A stretch of DNA of 64,000 nt from Microlunatus lacustris (lineage in GTDB: Bacteria; Actinomycetota; Actinomycetes; Propionibacteriales; Propionibacteriaceae): contig BAAAJN010000011.1 in assembly GCA_039527025.1 (NCBI GenBank), positions 1 through 64,000 on the forward strand, read 5' to 3'. Position numbers and translations under genes: made by a program. The notes beneath the pieces are model-generated. The model was not told the DNA's origin, ran no database searches, and saw only the letters and a program-made list of their open reading frames with translations. Positions 23,945 to 31,611 of the stretch are shown piece by piece; the first letter of the stretch is position 1; every line of letters begins with the position of its first letter.

Positions 23945-24790
23945 ATGGTCACGCTGTCCGCCTCCACCCTCGGCGCCCCGGGCGAGGACCTCGACCAGGT
24001 GCTCGGCAGCCTGCAGCGGACCGGTGTCGCCGGGGTCGAGCTGCGGCTCAGTGCGGGCGAGCTCGCCGACCCCGCGATGACCCGCGCCCAGCGCCGGGAG
24101 CTCCGTGTCGCGGTCGAGGACGCCGGCGTCGCCATCACCGGGGTGGCCAGCTACGTCCGGGTGGGCTCCGACGTCCCCGACGACGTGGTGCTGGGCGCCC
24201 TGGTCGGCGCCCTGGACCTGGCCGCCGACCTCGGCTCCCCGTTCGTGCGGGTCTTCCCCGGCGCCCCGGCGGAGCCCTGCGCCTACGACACCATCCCGAC
24301 CCTCACCGAGTCGCGCGAGGAGGTCGCCGACCGGGCCGCCCGCCGGCTGGACGCCGTCGCCGGCTACGCCGGGGAGTGCGGTGTCCGGCCGGCCCTGGAG
24401 ACCCACGACTCGCACCCGACCGGTGCGCTGATCGCCGATGTGCTGGGCCGGGTGTCCTCCCCGGTCGTCGGCGCCGTCTGGGACCTCATGCACCCGTGGC
24501 GGGTCGGCGAGCCGCTGGCCGACACCTGGGCGGCCCTCGAGCCCTGGGTGGCCGGCGGCCGCGGCTGGGTCCAGGTCAAGGACGCCGCCCTGCCCGGCCG
24601 TCCGCTGCCGCTCCCGCTGGGCGAGGGCACCCTGCCCCTGGACCCCTTCGCCGCCCTGCTGGCCGACGTGGGCTACGACGGCGTGGTCAGCCTGGAGTGG
24701 GAGCGGATGTGGTACCCCGACGCCGCTCCGCTCGAGGTGGCCAGCGCGTCCTTCCGCCGCTGGGCCGACGCCGTGGGGCTGACGGCGTGA
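23945..24790 (+). CDS. Sugar phosphate isomerase/epimerase family TIM barrel
   Basis: A 281-residue protein of the xylose-isomerase-like (AP_endonuc_2) fold. Barrel strands and metal-ligand regions are visible: GVAGVELRL (first acidic ligand region), RVFPGAP, RPALETHDSHPTGA (Glu/His ligands), AVWDLMHPW, WVQVKDA and VVSLEWERMW (last Glu). Such enzymes isomerise or epimerise free or phosphorylated sugars or inositols; the substrate is unknown. The ATG at 23945 has AGAGGT upstream and follows a promoter with a LacI-type operator. Its stop overlaps the next gene by 4 bases, so both enzymes probably act in one catabolic route tied to the sugar importer at 27648-31405. Confidence 0.82.
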   Translation: MVTLSASTLGAPGEDLDQVLGSLQRTGVAGVELRLSAGELADPAMTRAQRRELRVAVEDAGVAITGVASYVRVGSDVPDDVVLGALVGALDLAADLGSPFVRVFPGAPAEPCAYDTIPTLTESREEVADRAARRLDAVAGYAGECGVRPALETHDSHPTGALIADVLGRVSSPVVGAVWDLMHPWRVGEPLADTWAALEPWVAGGRGWVQVKDAALPGRPLPLPLGEGTLPLDPFAALLADVGYDGVVSLEWERMWYPDAAPLEVASASFRRWADAVGLTA

Positions 24791-25791
24791 CCCGTCCCGT
24801 CGTGCTGCTGGCCATGCGGGGGCCGGACCTGCGGGACGCCCTGTTCCCGGCCGACCTGCTGACTCGGCTGGCCGGCCTCGCCGACTGCGACCCCGACCTC
24901 GTGGTCACCGACTTCGCCACCGCCCCGGCCGAGGCGCTGGCCCGCGCCGACGTGCTGCTGACCGGGTGGGGCTGCCCGCGCGTCGACGCGGCCGTGCTGG
25001 ACCGGATGCCCCGGCTCCGGCTGGTCGCGCACGCGGCCGGCACGGTCAAGGGCCACCTCGACCCGGTCTGCTGGCAGCGCGGGATCGCCGTCACCACGGC
25101 CGCCGCCGCCAACGCCGTGCCCGTGGTGGAGTTCGCGCTGGCCCAGATCCTGCTGGCCGGCAAAGACCTGCTGGGAGCGGCCGCGCGCTACGCCGCCGGG
25201 ACGCCGCGGCCGCCGCACGAGGACGTCCCGCTGGTCGGCAACTACGGCCGGGTGGTCGGCGTCATCGGCGCCTCGACGATCGGCCGCGGCGTGCTGGAGC
25301 GGCTGCGCTCCTTCGACCTGCGGCTGCTGCTGGTCGACCCGACGATCACCGTCGACGAGGCCGAGCGGCTCGGCGCCGAGCTGGTGGACCTGGACACCCT
25401 GATGGCCCGCGCCGACGTCGTCTCCCTGCATGCTCCGCTGCTGCCCGGCACCGTCGGCATGATCGGCGCGGCCCAGCTGGCGGCGATGCGGGACGGGAGC
25501 ACCTTCCTCAACACCGCGCGCGGCCGGATCGTCGACCACGAGGCGCTGCGCCGCGAGCTCCGGACGGGGCGGATCAGCGCCATGCTCGACGTCACCGACC
25601 CCGAGCCGCTGGAGCCCGGGGACGAGCTGTTCGGGCTGCCGAACGTCCTGCTCACCCCGCACATCGCGGGCTCGATGGGCAACGAGCTGCACCGGATGGC
25701 CGCGCTGGCCCTCGACGAGGTGGAGCACCTGGCTGCCGCCACGCCGTTCCGGCACCCGGTGCACCTGGAGGACCTGGCCCGGATGGCCTGA
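24787..25791 (+). CDS. D-2-hydroxyacid dehydrogenase family protein
   Basis: A 334-residue NAD-dependent dehydrogenase of the D-isomer-specific 2-hydroxyacid family. It has AAANAVPVVEFALA in the substrate domain. The nucleotide loop is VVGVIGASTIGRGVLERL, where the usual second glycine (GxGxxG) is replaced by GASTIG. TARGRIVDHEAL carries the catalytic Arg, DVTDPEPL the Glu and LTPHIAGS the His. The start is GTG at 24787 at a 4-base overlap. It probably oxidises or reduces a sugar-derived acid made by the upstream isomerase; the substrate is not deducible. Confidence 0.85.
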   Translation: MTRPVVLLAMRGPDLRDALFPADLLTRLAGLADCDPDLVVTDFATAPAEALARADVLLTGWGCPRVDAAVLDRMPRLRLVAHAAGTVKGHLDPVCWQRGIAVTTAAAANAVPVVEFALAQILLAGKDLLGAAARYAAGTPRPPHEDVPLVGNYGRVVGVIGASTIGRGVLERLRSFDLRLLLVDPTITVDEAERLGAELVDLDTLMARADVVSLHAPLLPGTVGMIGAAQLAAMRDGSTFLNTARGRIVDHEALRRELRTGRISAMLDVTDPEPLEPGDELFGLPNVLLTPHIAGSMGNELHRMAALALDEVEHLAAATPFRHPVHLEDLARMA

Positions 25792-25819
25792 CGCCCGCGG
25801 GGACCAGGCCCACCCCGAC

Positions 25820-25858
25820 CCCTGAGCCTGTCGAAGGGGCCTTTCGACGAGCTCAGGG
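25820..25858. repeat. Palindromic CCCTGAGCCTGTCGAAGGG element between convergent genes
   Basis: Left arm 25820-25838 and right arm up to 25858 (ending GACGAGCTCAGGG) form an imperfect ~19-bp hairpin. It may act as a terminator for both the dehydrogenase and the convergent carbohydrate gene. It belongs to the same family as the copies at 11365, 15583, 35295 and 54318. Confidence 0.7.
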
Positions 25859-25884
25859 CACGGGGAAGGCTCAGGGAGCAGGGG

Positions 25885-27651
25885 TCAGCCGAGGGTGGCC
25901 TGGCCGCTGGTCACCGACCAGCGCAGGGTCTCGCCGGGCTCGGCGAGGTCCAGCCGGACCAGGCCGCACAGCCCGCGACGGCTCTGGTAGCCGGACGGCA
26001 GGTCGCTGCTGCGCTCCAGGGGTCCGTCCACCGCGACCTCGACCCACTCCTCGCCCCGCTCGAACCGGACGCCGGTCGACGTCTGGTCGACCGAGGTGAG
26101 GACCCCGTCGCCGAGGTCGCGCAGGTAGGGCACCAGCAGGGTCCGGCGGCCCGTCCAGCCGGGCACCGTCTCCACCACGTCCGCGCCGTCGTCGGTGACG
26201 CTGGCCGACCAGCGGTGCTCGCGACCGGCCAGGTCCCCGTCGTCGAGCGCGGCGGTGGAGGTCAGGCCGGCCTCGCCGTCAGCCCGCAGTGGCGCGACCA
26301 GCCGCCGGGGCAGCGGGCACAGCGGCGTCACCGGGGCGGCGCCGGGCTCGGCGCGCAGGGCCAGGCCGGGCACCAGCCAGGGGCCACCGCTGACGTGCCG
26401 GGCAGCGCTGACGAAGACCAGCGAACGGCCGCTGCCGAAGGTCAGGTCGACCAGCCCGCTGGCGTCGTAGCTGGGGTCGGCGGCCGCCTGCACCGCCAGC
26501 GTGACCCGGCCCCGGGAGACGGCCCCCCGGTGGGTCGGCGCACCCTCGACCCGGACGGTCACCGGGCGCGCGTCGAGTTCGGCGGTCGAGGGCGGAGCCT
26601 CGTCACCGAAGCCCGATCGGACGGCGTCGGCCAGGAAGGCCAGGGCCAGCGGGCTGTAGTGCGCGTCGGCGGTGTAGGCCTCGTAGCCGACCCGGAGCTC
26701 GGGCGGCAGCACGTTCTGCACCGGGGAGAACACGCCGGCGGGCCGCAACCCGAGGGTCAGCGCCCGGTAGGCCCGCCAGGCGGCCAGCCGGGACTCCTCC
26801 TGCTCCGCGGCGGTGCCCAGGCCCAGTACCCGCGAGGCGGTGAACAGGGCCACCTGCGCGCCCAGCACCCAGGTCTGGCCGGCGCTGCGGTAGCCCGAGG
26901 CCATCGAGCCGTCGGACAGCTGCAGGTCCAGGCTGCGGCGCAGCCCGGTGCTCAGGAAGGCCCTCAGCCGCTCGGCGTTCCGGCCGTCGAACCCCTGCAG
27001 CAGCAGGTCGGTCAGGTGCAACCGGGTGAACAGGTCGTAGGCGTTCGGCAGCCCGCGCTCGACGTACAGGCCGAGCTCGAGGTCGAAGCCGACCTCGCCG
27101 CCGGCGAAGAAGACGTCCAGCCAGTCGTCCAGCTGCCTGGGCGGGGTCGCGCCGAGCCCGGCCTGCACCCGCAGCCACTCCCCGCTCATCCACACCGCCG
27201 CCCAGTTCGACGGCGGCCGTGCGCGGAAGGTGGCCTCGACGTCCACCCCGGTGATCTGCGCGTCGACGCGCGGGTCGAGGTCCACCCCGGCCTCGGTCAG
27301 GGCGCGACGGGTCTTCAAGACGGGCGGCCAGGTGAAGTCGCGGTGGTTGAGCCGCCCGGCCACGCTCAGCGTCGGCCCGTCGAAGCTGGACGCGTGCGGC
27401 GGCAGGGTCGGGTCGGCGGTGTGCGCGAGCGCCGCGCCCAGCAGCCGGACGGCCCGGTCCACCTGGACCGGGCCGTCGACAGCCCCGGGTGCCGTCCCCA
27501 GCACGGCGCAGCACCACGCGAGGTAGGCCGTGCCGTACTGGGTCGGGCAGTCGAACACCGGGTCGTGCAGGGTCCCGTCGGGCTGGAGGTGGGACGCCCA
27601 CGAGGACACCCCGGCCTCCAGCAACCCGAGCGGGGAGAGCGGCTCGGTCAC
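25885..27651 (-). CDS. Putative glycan-active protein, (alpha/alpha)-toroid plus beta-sandwich, family uncertain
   Basis: A 588-residue protein without a signal peptide. The first ~370 residues are helix-rich, with Trp and aromatic clusters (SSWASHLQPDG, CPTQYGTAYLAW, FTRLHLTDLLLQG), as in alpha/alpha-toroid polysaccharide lyases or hydrolases. The C-terminal ~210 residues are beta-rich, with repeated short Val/Thr strands resembling the beta-sandwich of heparinase II/III-type proteins. I cannot name a catalytic residue set. The GTG at 27651 overlaps the binding-protein stop by 4 bases, so it is the last gene of the importer operon and probably processes the imported oligosaccharide. Confidence 0.55.
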   Translation of the reverse strand: MTEPLSPLGLLEAGVSSWASHLQPDGTLHDPVFDCPTQYGTAYLAWCCAVLGTAPGAVDGPVQVDRAVRLLGAALAHTADPTLPPHASSFDGPTLSVAGRLNHRDFTWPPVLKTRRALTEAGVDLDPRVDAQITGVDVEATFRARPPSNWAAVWMSGEWLRVQAGLGATPPRQLDDWLDVFFAGGEVGFDLELGLYVERGLPNAYDLFTRLHLTDLLLQGFDGRNAERLRAFLSTGLRRSLDLQLSDGSMASGYRSAGQTWVLGAQVALFTASRVLGLGTAAEQEESRLAAWRAYRALTLGLRPAGVFSPVQNVLPPELRVGYEAYTADAHYSPLALAFLADAVRSGFGDEAPPSTAELDARPVTVRVEGAPTHRGAVSRGRVTLAVQAAADPSYDASGLVDLTFGSGRSLVFVSAARHVSGGPWLVPGLALRAEPGAAPVTPLCPLPRRLVAPLRADGEAGLTSTAALDDGDLAGREHRWSASVTDDGADVVETVPGWTGRRTLLVPYLRDLGDGVLTSVDQTSTGVRFERGEEWVEVAVDGPLERSSDLPSGYQSRRGLCGLVRLDLAEPGETLRWSVTSGQATLG

Positions 27652-29318
27652 CCGGGGGTGGCCCCGACGGTCTGCAGCTGCTCCTCGTACTCCCGACGCA
27701 TCGCGTCGCCGACGGCGCTCTTCCAGGTCGAGCGGAGGTTCTCCAGCTCCGACGCCGGCCGGCGGCCCTGGACGATGTCGTTGACGCCGTCGGTGAAGGC
27801 CTTGTCCGCCGTCGCGTTCTTGCTGGACGCGGTGTTGGAGTAGAGGCCGATCGTCGGGTTGTCGATGCCGGTGGGCACCTCCAGCGACTGGTACGCGTGC
27901 TGGGTGTCGGCGTCCTGCGGTCGTCCGGGCACGTAGATCGTGTACGGGCTGTCGGCCAGGTAGCGGATCGGCAGCACGGTGTTCGCGGTGCCGGTCTTGG
28001 TCAGCACCGGGTTGCCCTGGCTGTCCAGGGTGTGGTCCACGCCCTCCTCGCCGTAGAGCCGGTACTTGTACTCCTCGGTGCCGAAGGGCGCCGCGAGGTA
28101 GTTGAGAACGTTCAGGATCTCCTTGATCTTCTCCGGGTCGTCCTGCTTCTTGAGCAGGGTGATGGAGAAGAACCCGCTGCCCAGGGCCCAGTTGGCCAGC
28201 TCGCTGCCGTCGCGCTTGTAGATCGGCATCAGGCCCAGCTCGAAGTCCGGGTTGGACGCGTTGTCCAGGATGTACTGGATCCAGCCCGGGTACCCGTCGG
28301 CGGCGTTGATGGCCACGCTGCCGGCGTTGAACAGCTGCTTGAACGGCTGGGCCGGGTTGAAGGAGTCCGGGTGCATGACGCCCGACTTCCACATCGTCGT
28401 CAGGTCCTCGACGGTCTTGGCGTAGTTCTCGGTCTCGTAGACGTGGGTGAGCTTGCCGCCCTCCTCGCGCCAGACGTTCGGCTCCTCGTTCATCCGGCCG
28501 AGCAGCTGGCGCGGCTGGTTGAACAGGCCGAAGGCCCAGCGACGCTTCTTCGGGTCGGTCAGCGCCTTGGTGGTCTCGACGAGCTCCTCGTAGGACTTCG
28601 GCTCGGTCGAGACGCCGGCGGCGTCGAACAGGTCCTTGCGGATGAAGTGGTAGTTGCCGATGGCGCCGCGGGGGATCGGGATGCCGTAGATGCCGCCGTT
28701 GTACACCGCGGCCTTCCACGTCCGGGTGGGGATGTTGGCGAGGTTCGGGTAGTCCTTGATCGCGTCGCCGGACAGGTGCTCGGTGAGGTTGGTGAAGCGG
28801 GCGTCCAGCAGCTGCGGCATGTTCGGCACGGGCGGCGGGGCGCCGTTGGGCACCTGCAGCATGTCGGGCAGGTCGTTGCCGGCGATGGTGGTCGGGAACT
28901 TCTGCAGGTAGTCGGCGTTGCTGACCATCTGCAGGTCCAGGTCGACGCCCAGGCGCTCGTTGAGGCCCTGCCAGTAGCTGTTGCGGTCCGGCCCCGGCGG
29001 CACGGCGAAGTAGATGTTCGCCATCCCGGTCATCTTCCCGCCCTTGCCCGGCACCTCGGGCACCGACTTCGGGTTGTCCTGGGGGAAGTTGCGGAACGCC
29101 GGGTCGACGCCCTCCTCGGTCCCCGGCAGGTCGGGGGTGAGCCCGGTGTAGGGCATGTAGGTGGGCAGGCCGACGGCGGCGTTGACGCTCGCCGCGTTGC
29201 CGCTGCTACCGCCCGAGCTGCTGCCCGAGCAGGCGCTCAGGCTGCCGGTCCCGATCAGGGCTGCGGCGCCACCGGCGCCGGCGATCAGCTTGCGTCGGCT
29301 GAAGGCACTCGTGGACAT
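27648..29318 (-). CDS. Tat-exported lipoprotein solute-binding protein of a carbohydrate ABC importer (LplA-like)
   Basis: A 556-residue extracellular family 1 binding protein. The N-terminus has the twin-arginine motif SRRKLIAGAGG and a lipobox LSACS, so it should be exported folded and anchored as a lipoprotein. A Gly/Ser linker follows. The large size and motifs such as NLPDML-like NDLPDMLQVP and YGIPIPRG match the LplA/YtcQ group, which takes complex oligosaccharides with LplB and LplC permeases. AAGGAGG lies 6 bases before the ATG. Four bases overlap the next gene. There is no ATPase in the cluster; an MsmK-type shared ATPase elsewhere is assumed. Confidence 0.9.
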   Translation of the reverse strand: MSTSAFSRRKLIAGAGGAAALIGTGSLSACSGSSSGGSSGNAASVNAAVGLPTYMPYTGLTPDLPGTEEGVDPAFRNFPQDNPKSVPEVPGKGGKMTGMANIYFAVPPGPDRNSYWQGLNERLGVDLDLQMVSNADYLQKFPTTIAGNDLPDMLQVPNGAPPPVPNMPQLLDARFTNLTEHLSGDAIKDYPNLANIPTRTWKAAVYNGGIYGIPIPRGAIGNYHFIRKDLFDAAGVSTEPKSYEELVETTKALTDPKKRRWAFGLFNQPRQLLGRMNEEPNVWREEGGKLTHVYETENYAKTVEDLTTMWKSGVMHPDSFNPAQPFKQLFNAGSVAINAADGYPGWIQYILDNASNPDFELGLMPIYKRDGSELANWALGSGFFSITLLKKQDDPEKIKEILNVLNYLAAPFGTEEYKYRLYGEEGVDHTLDSQGNPVLTKTGTANTVLPIRYLADSPYTIYVPGRPQDADTQHAYQSLEVPTGIDNPTIGLYSNTASSKNATADKAFTDGVNDIVQGRRPASELENLRSTWKSAVGDAMRREYEEQLQTVGATPG

Positions 29319-29441
29319 GGATCCTCCTTGATCCGACTGGGGGTCGGGTCCTCGTCTTCGGGGTGGGTGTGGGGCGGGGTGAGTTGGGATCGTGCGGTTC
29401 CGTCAGCGGCCGGCGCCGACGGAGGTAGGGGGTGCGAGACG

Positions 29442-30389
29442 TCAGCCCTTGACGGCGCCGATCATCACGCCCTTGGCGAAGTGGCGCTGCAGGAAGGGGT
29501 AGAGCAGCAGGATCGGCACGATGGCGATCACCAGGATCGCCATCTGCAGCGGGAGCTGGGGCGGCAGCGCCTCGGTGGCCACCTGGTCGCCGCCGATGGT
29601 GGTCTGGTTGACCACGTAGGTGCGCAGCACCAGCGCCATCGGCCACTTGTCGCTGGACTGGATGTACAGCAGGGCGTTGAAGAAGGCGTTCCAGTAGGCG
29701 ACGGCGTAGAAGAGGCCGATCACCGCGAACACCGCCTTGGACAGCGGCAGGACGATCTTGAACAGCACCGTCGCCGAGCTCGCGCCGTCGATGGCGGCGG
29801 ACTCGAACAGCTCCTGCGGCAGCTCCTGGAAGAACGCCCGCATGACGATCACGTTGAACGCGTTCACCAGCACCGGCAGGATCAGCGACCAGTAGGAGTC
29901 CAGCAGGTTGAACTCCTTGACCACCAGGTAGCTGGGGATCAGGCCGGGGGAGAAGAGCACGGCGCCGAGCACCAGCATCAGCACCGGCTTGGCGCCTGGT
30001 GCGCCCGGGCGGGACAGCCAGTAGGCCAGGCCGGCGGTGGCGGCCAGCGACAGCAGGGTGCCGACGACGGTGATCGTGACGGAGATGACCACCGCCCGGG
30101 TGACCACACCGCCCGACAGCACGGCGGCGTAGGCGTCCAGGCTGACGCCTCCTCCGGGCCACATCACCATGCCGCCGCCGGACTCGTTGATCGTCTGCTG
30201 GTTGGCCAGCGACGTGGCGATCACCGACCAGAAGGGGACGACCACGAGGAGCACCGAGATGCCCAGGACGATGAACTTCGCCACCTGGGTGAGGGCGGAC
30301 GGCTTCTCCATCCACGGCGGGCGCTTGCCGTCCCGGCGGTTCCTGTTGACGGTGTCGTCGCCGATGGTGGCGTTCTCGATCGTGGTCAC
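29442..30389 (-). CDS. Carbohydrate ABC importer permease (LplC/YtcP type)
   Basis: A 315-residue inner-membrane permease with six predicted helices. The cytoplasmic EAA loop reads ELFESAAIDGASS, followed by FKIVLPLSKAV; this is the docking site for the ATPase. The protein ends with the family-typical FAKGVMIGAVKG. The GTG start at 30389 overlaps the stop of the partner permease. That gives a ~30-residue polar N-terminus before the first helix; ATG codons closer to the helix are possible starts. It acts with the other permease and the Tat lipoprotein. Confidence 0.9.
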   Translation of the reverse strand: MTTIENATIGDDTVNRNRRDGKRPPWMEKPSALTQVAKFIVLGISVLLVVVPFWSVIATSLANQQTINESGGGMVMWPGGGVSLDAYAAVLSGGVVTRAVVISVTITVVGTLLSLAATAGLAYWLSRPGAPGAKPVLMLVLGAVLFSPGLIPSYLVVKEFNLLDSYWSLILPVLVNAFNVIVMRAFFQELPQELFESAAIDGASSATVLFKIVLPLSKAVFAVIGLFYAVAYWNAFFNALLYIQSSDKWPMALVLRTYVVNQTTIGGDQVATEALPPQLPLQMAILVIAIVPILLLYPFLQRHFAKGVMIGAVKG

Positions 30390-31405
30390 TTCTCGTACAC
30401 CCCTCGCTCGCCGAACGCGTGGGCCAGCTTGTTGGCCCCGATCACCAGCAGCACCCCGACCAGGCCCTTGACCAGGCCGGCAGCTGCGGAGACACCCCAG
30501 TTGCCGCCGAGGATGCCGTAGTTGTAGACCCAGGTGTCCAGCACCTCGCTGGCCTGCAGGCCCACCGGCCCCTGCTGCAGGACGATCTGCTCGAAGCCGA
30601 CCGAGAGGCTGCTGCCGAGGCGCAGGATGAGCAGCAGGATGAACAGGCCCTTGAGGGCCGGCAGGGTGATGCTGAACATCCGCTGGCGGGCGTTGGCGCC
30701 GTCGACCGCGGCGGCCTCGTACTGCTCCTGGTCGATCCGGGAGATCGCCGCCAGGAAGAGGATCGTGCCCCAGCCGGCGTCCTTCCAGATGGCCTGGGAG
30801 GTGAGCAGGGCCTTGAACAGCTCGGGGACGCCGATGATCTGGATGATCGGCAGGTCGTTCTGCACCAGGAAGGTGTTGAGCATGCCCGCGTTGCCCAGCA
30901 TCTGCTGGAACAGCGCGACCACGATGACCCAGGACAGGAAGTGCGGCAGGTAGAGGATCGACTGCAGCGTGCGCTTCAGCCGCTCCCCGGCCAGGCTGTT
31001 CAGCACCAGGGCCAGGACCAGCGGGATCGGGAAGACCAGCACCGTCTGGATGATCGTCAAGATGACGGTGTTCCAGAGCGCGTTGCGGAAGTCGGGGTTG
31101 CCGTCCCACAGGAACGAGAAGTTCGAGAAGCCGACGAACGGTGCCTGGGTGATCTCGAGGTAGGGCTGGTAGTCCTGGAACGCGATCACGTTCCCCAGCA
31201 GCGGGACGTAGTGGAACAGCACCAGCGCGATGCCGCCGGGCAGGCCCAGCAGCAGGATCAACATCTTGTCCCGCGTCATCCGGGACCGGCGGCGCGCCGG
31301 CCGGGTCGGGCTGCCGCCCGTCGCCCCGCCGGAGGCGCCGGGTGGAGCCGTCGCCGTCTTCGGGACGCGCTTGCCGACTGCGTTGAGGTTCACCTTTGAG
31401 CTCAC
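30386..31405 (-). CDS. Carbohydrate ABC importer permease (LplB type)
   Basis: A 339-residue permease. A basic, Pro/Gly-rich cytoplasmic N-terminus (~45 residues) leads into MLILLLGLPGGIALVLFHYV, the first helix. HYVPLLGNVIAFQDY is typical of LplB. The EAA loop is EQYEAAAVDGANARQ, followed by ITLPAL. The protein ends ERGVYEK. The start is GTG at 31405, with AGGTGA 6 bases upstream. It is the first gene of the permease-permease-lipoprotein-toroid operon, read from the divergent region that holds a LacI-type operator. Confidence 0.9.
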   Translation of the reverse strand: MSSKVNLNAVGKRVPKTATAPPGASGGATGGSPTRPARRRSRMTRDKMLILLLGLPGGIALVLFHYVPLLGNVIAFQDYQPYLEITQAPFVGFSNFSFLWDGNPDFRNALWNTVILTIIQTVLVFPIPLVLALVLNSLAGERLKRTLQSILYLPHFLSWVIVVALFQQMLGNAGMLNTFLVQNDLPIIQIIGVPELFKALLTSQAIWKDAGWGTILFLAAISRIDQEQYEAAAVDGANARQRMFSITLPALKGLFILLLILRLGSSLSVGFEQIVLQQGPVGLQASEVLDTWVYNYGILGGNWGVSAAAGLVKGLVGVLLVIGANKLAHAFGERGVYEK

Positions 31406-31486
31406 ACCACGTCACCTGCTTCAGGGGTGGACCCGGAGGTCCTGGGAGTCGGACGGTCGGTCGGCGTTGTGCCGGCACCTGAGGGG

Positions 31487-31512
31487 ACGCTACAGTTTGG
31501 TAAACGCTTACC
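31487..31512 (-). promoter_or_regulatory. LacI-type operator and -10 for the sugar importer operon
   Basis: GGTAAACGCTTACC (31499-31512) is a 14-bp palindrome with one central mismatch and a CG centre. On the minus strand it is followed by TAGCGT (31487-31492), a good -10. The operator would thus sit in the promoter spacer. On the plus strand TTACCC (31508) and TTAGCA (31532) could serve the divergent acyltransferase gene, so one repressor could control both directions. Confidence 0.6.
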
Positions 31513-31611
31513 CGGCCGACCGACGCTCAAGTTAGCACGCGTGCCATGCCAGTGGAAGTACTGGACCGGAGCGTTCCCGACCACCCCTCTCCGCCAGGAC
31601 ATCGAGGTTCG

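Noticed and set aside
24105..24782. Ser/Arg/Pro-rich open frames inside the isomerase gene and similar frames elsewhere
   Set aside because: They are out-of-frame shadows of a gene with clear family motifs and matching codon bias.
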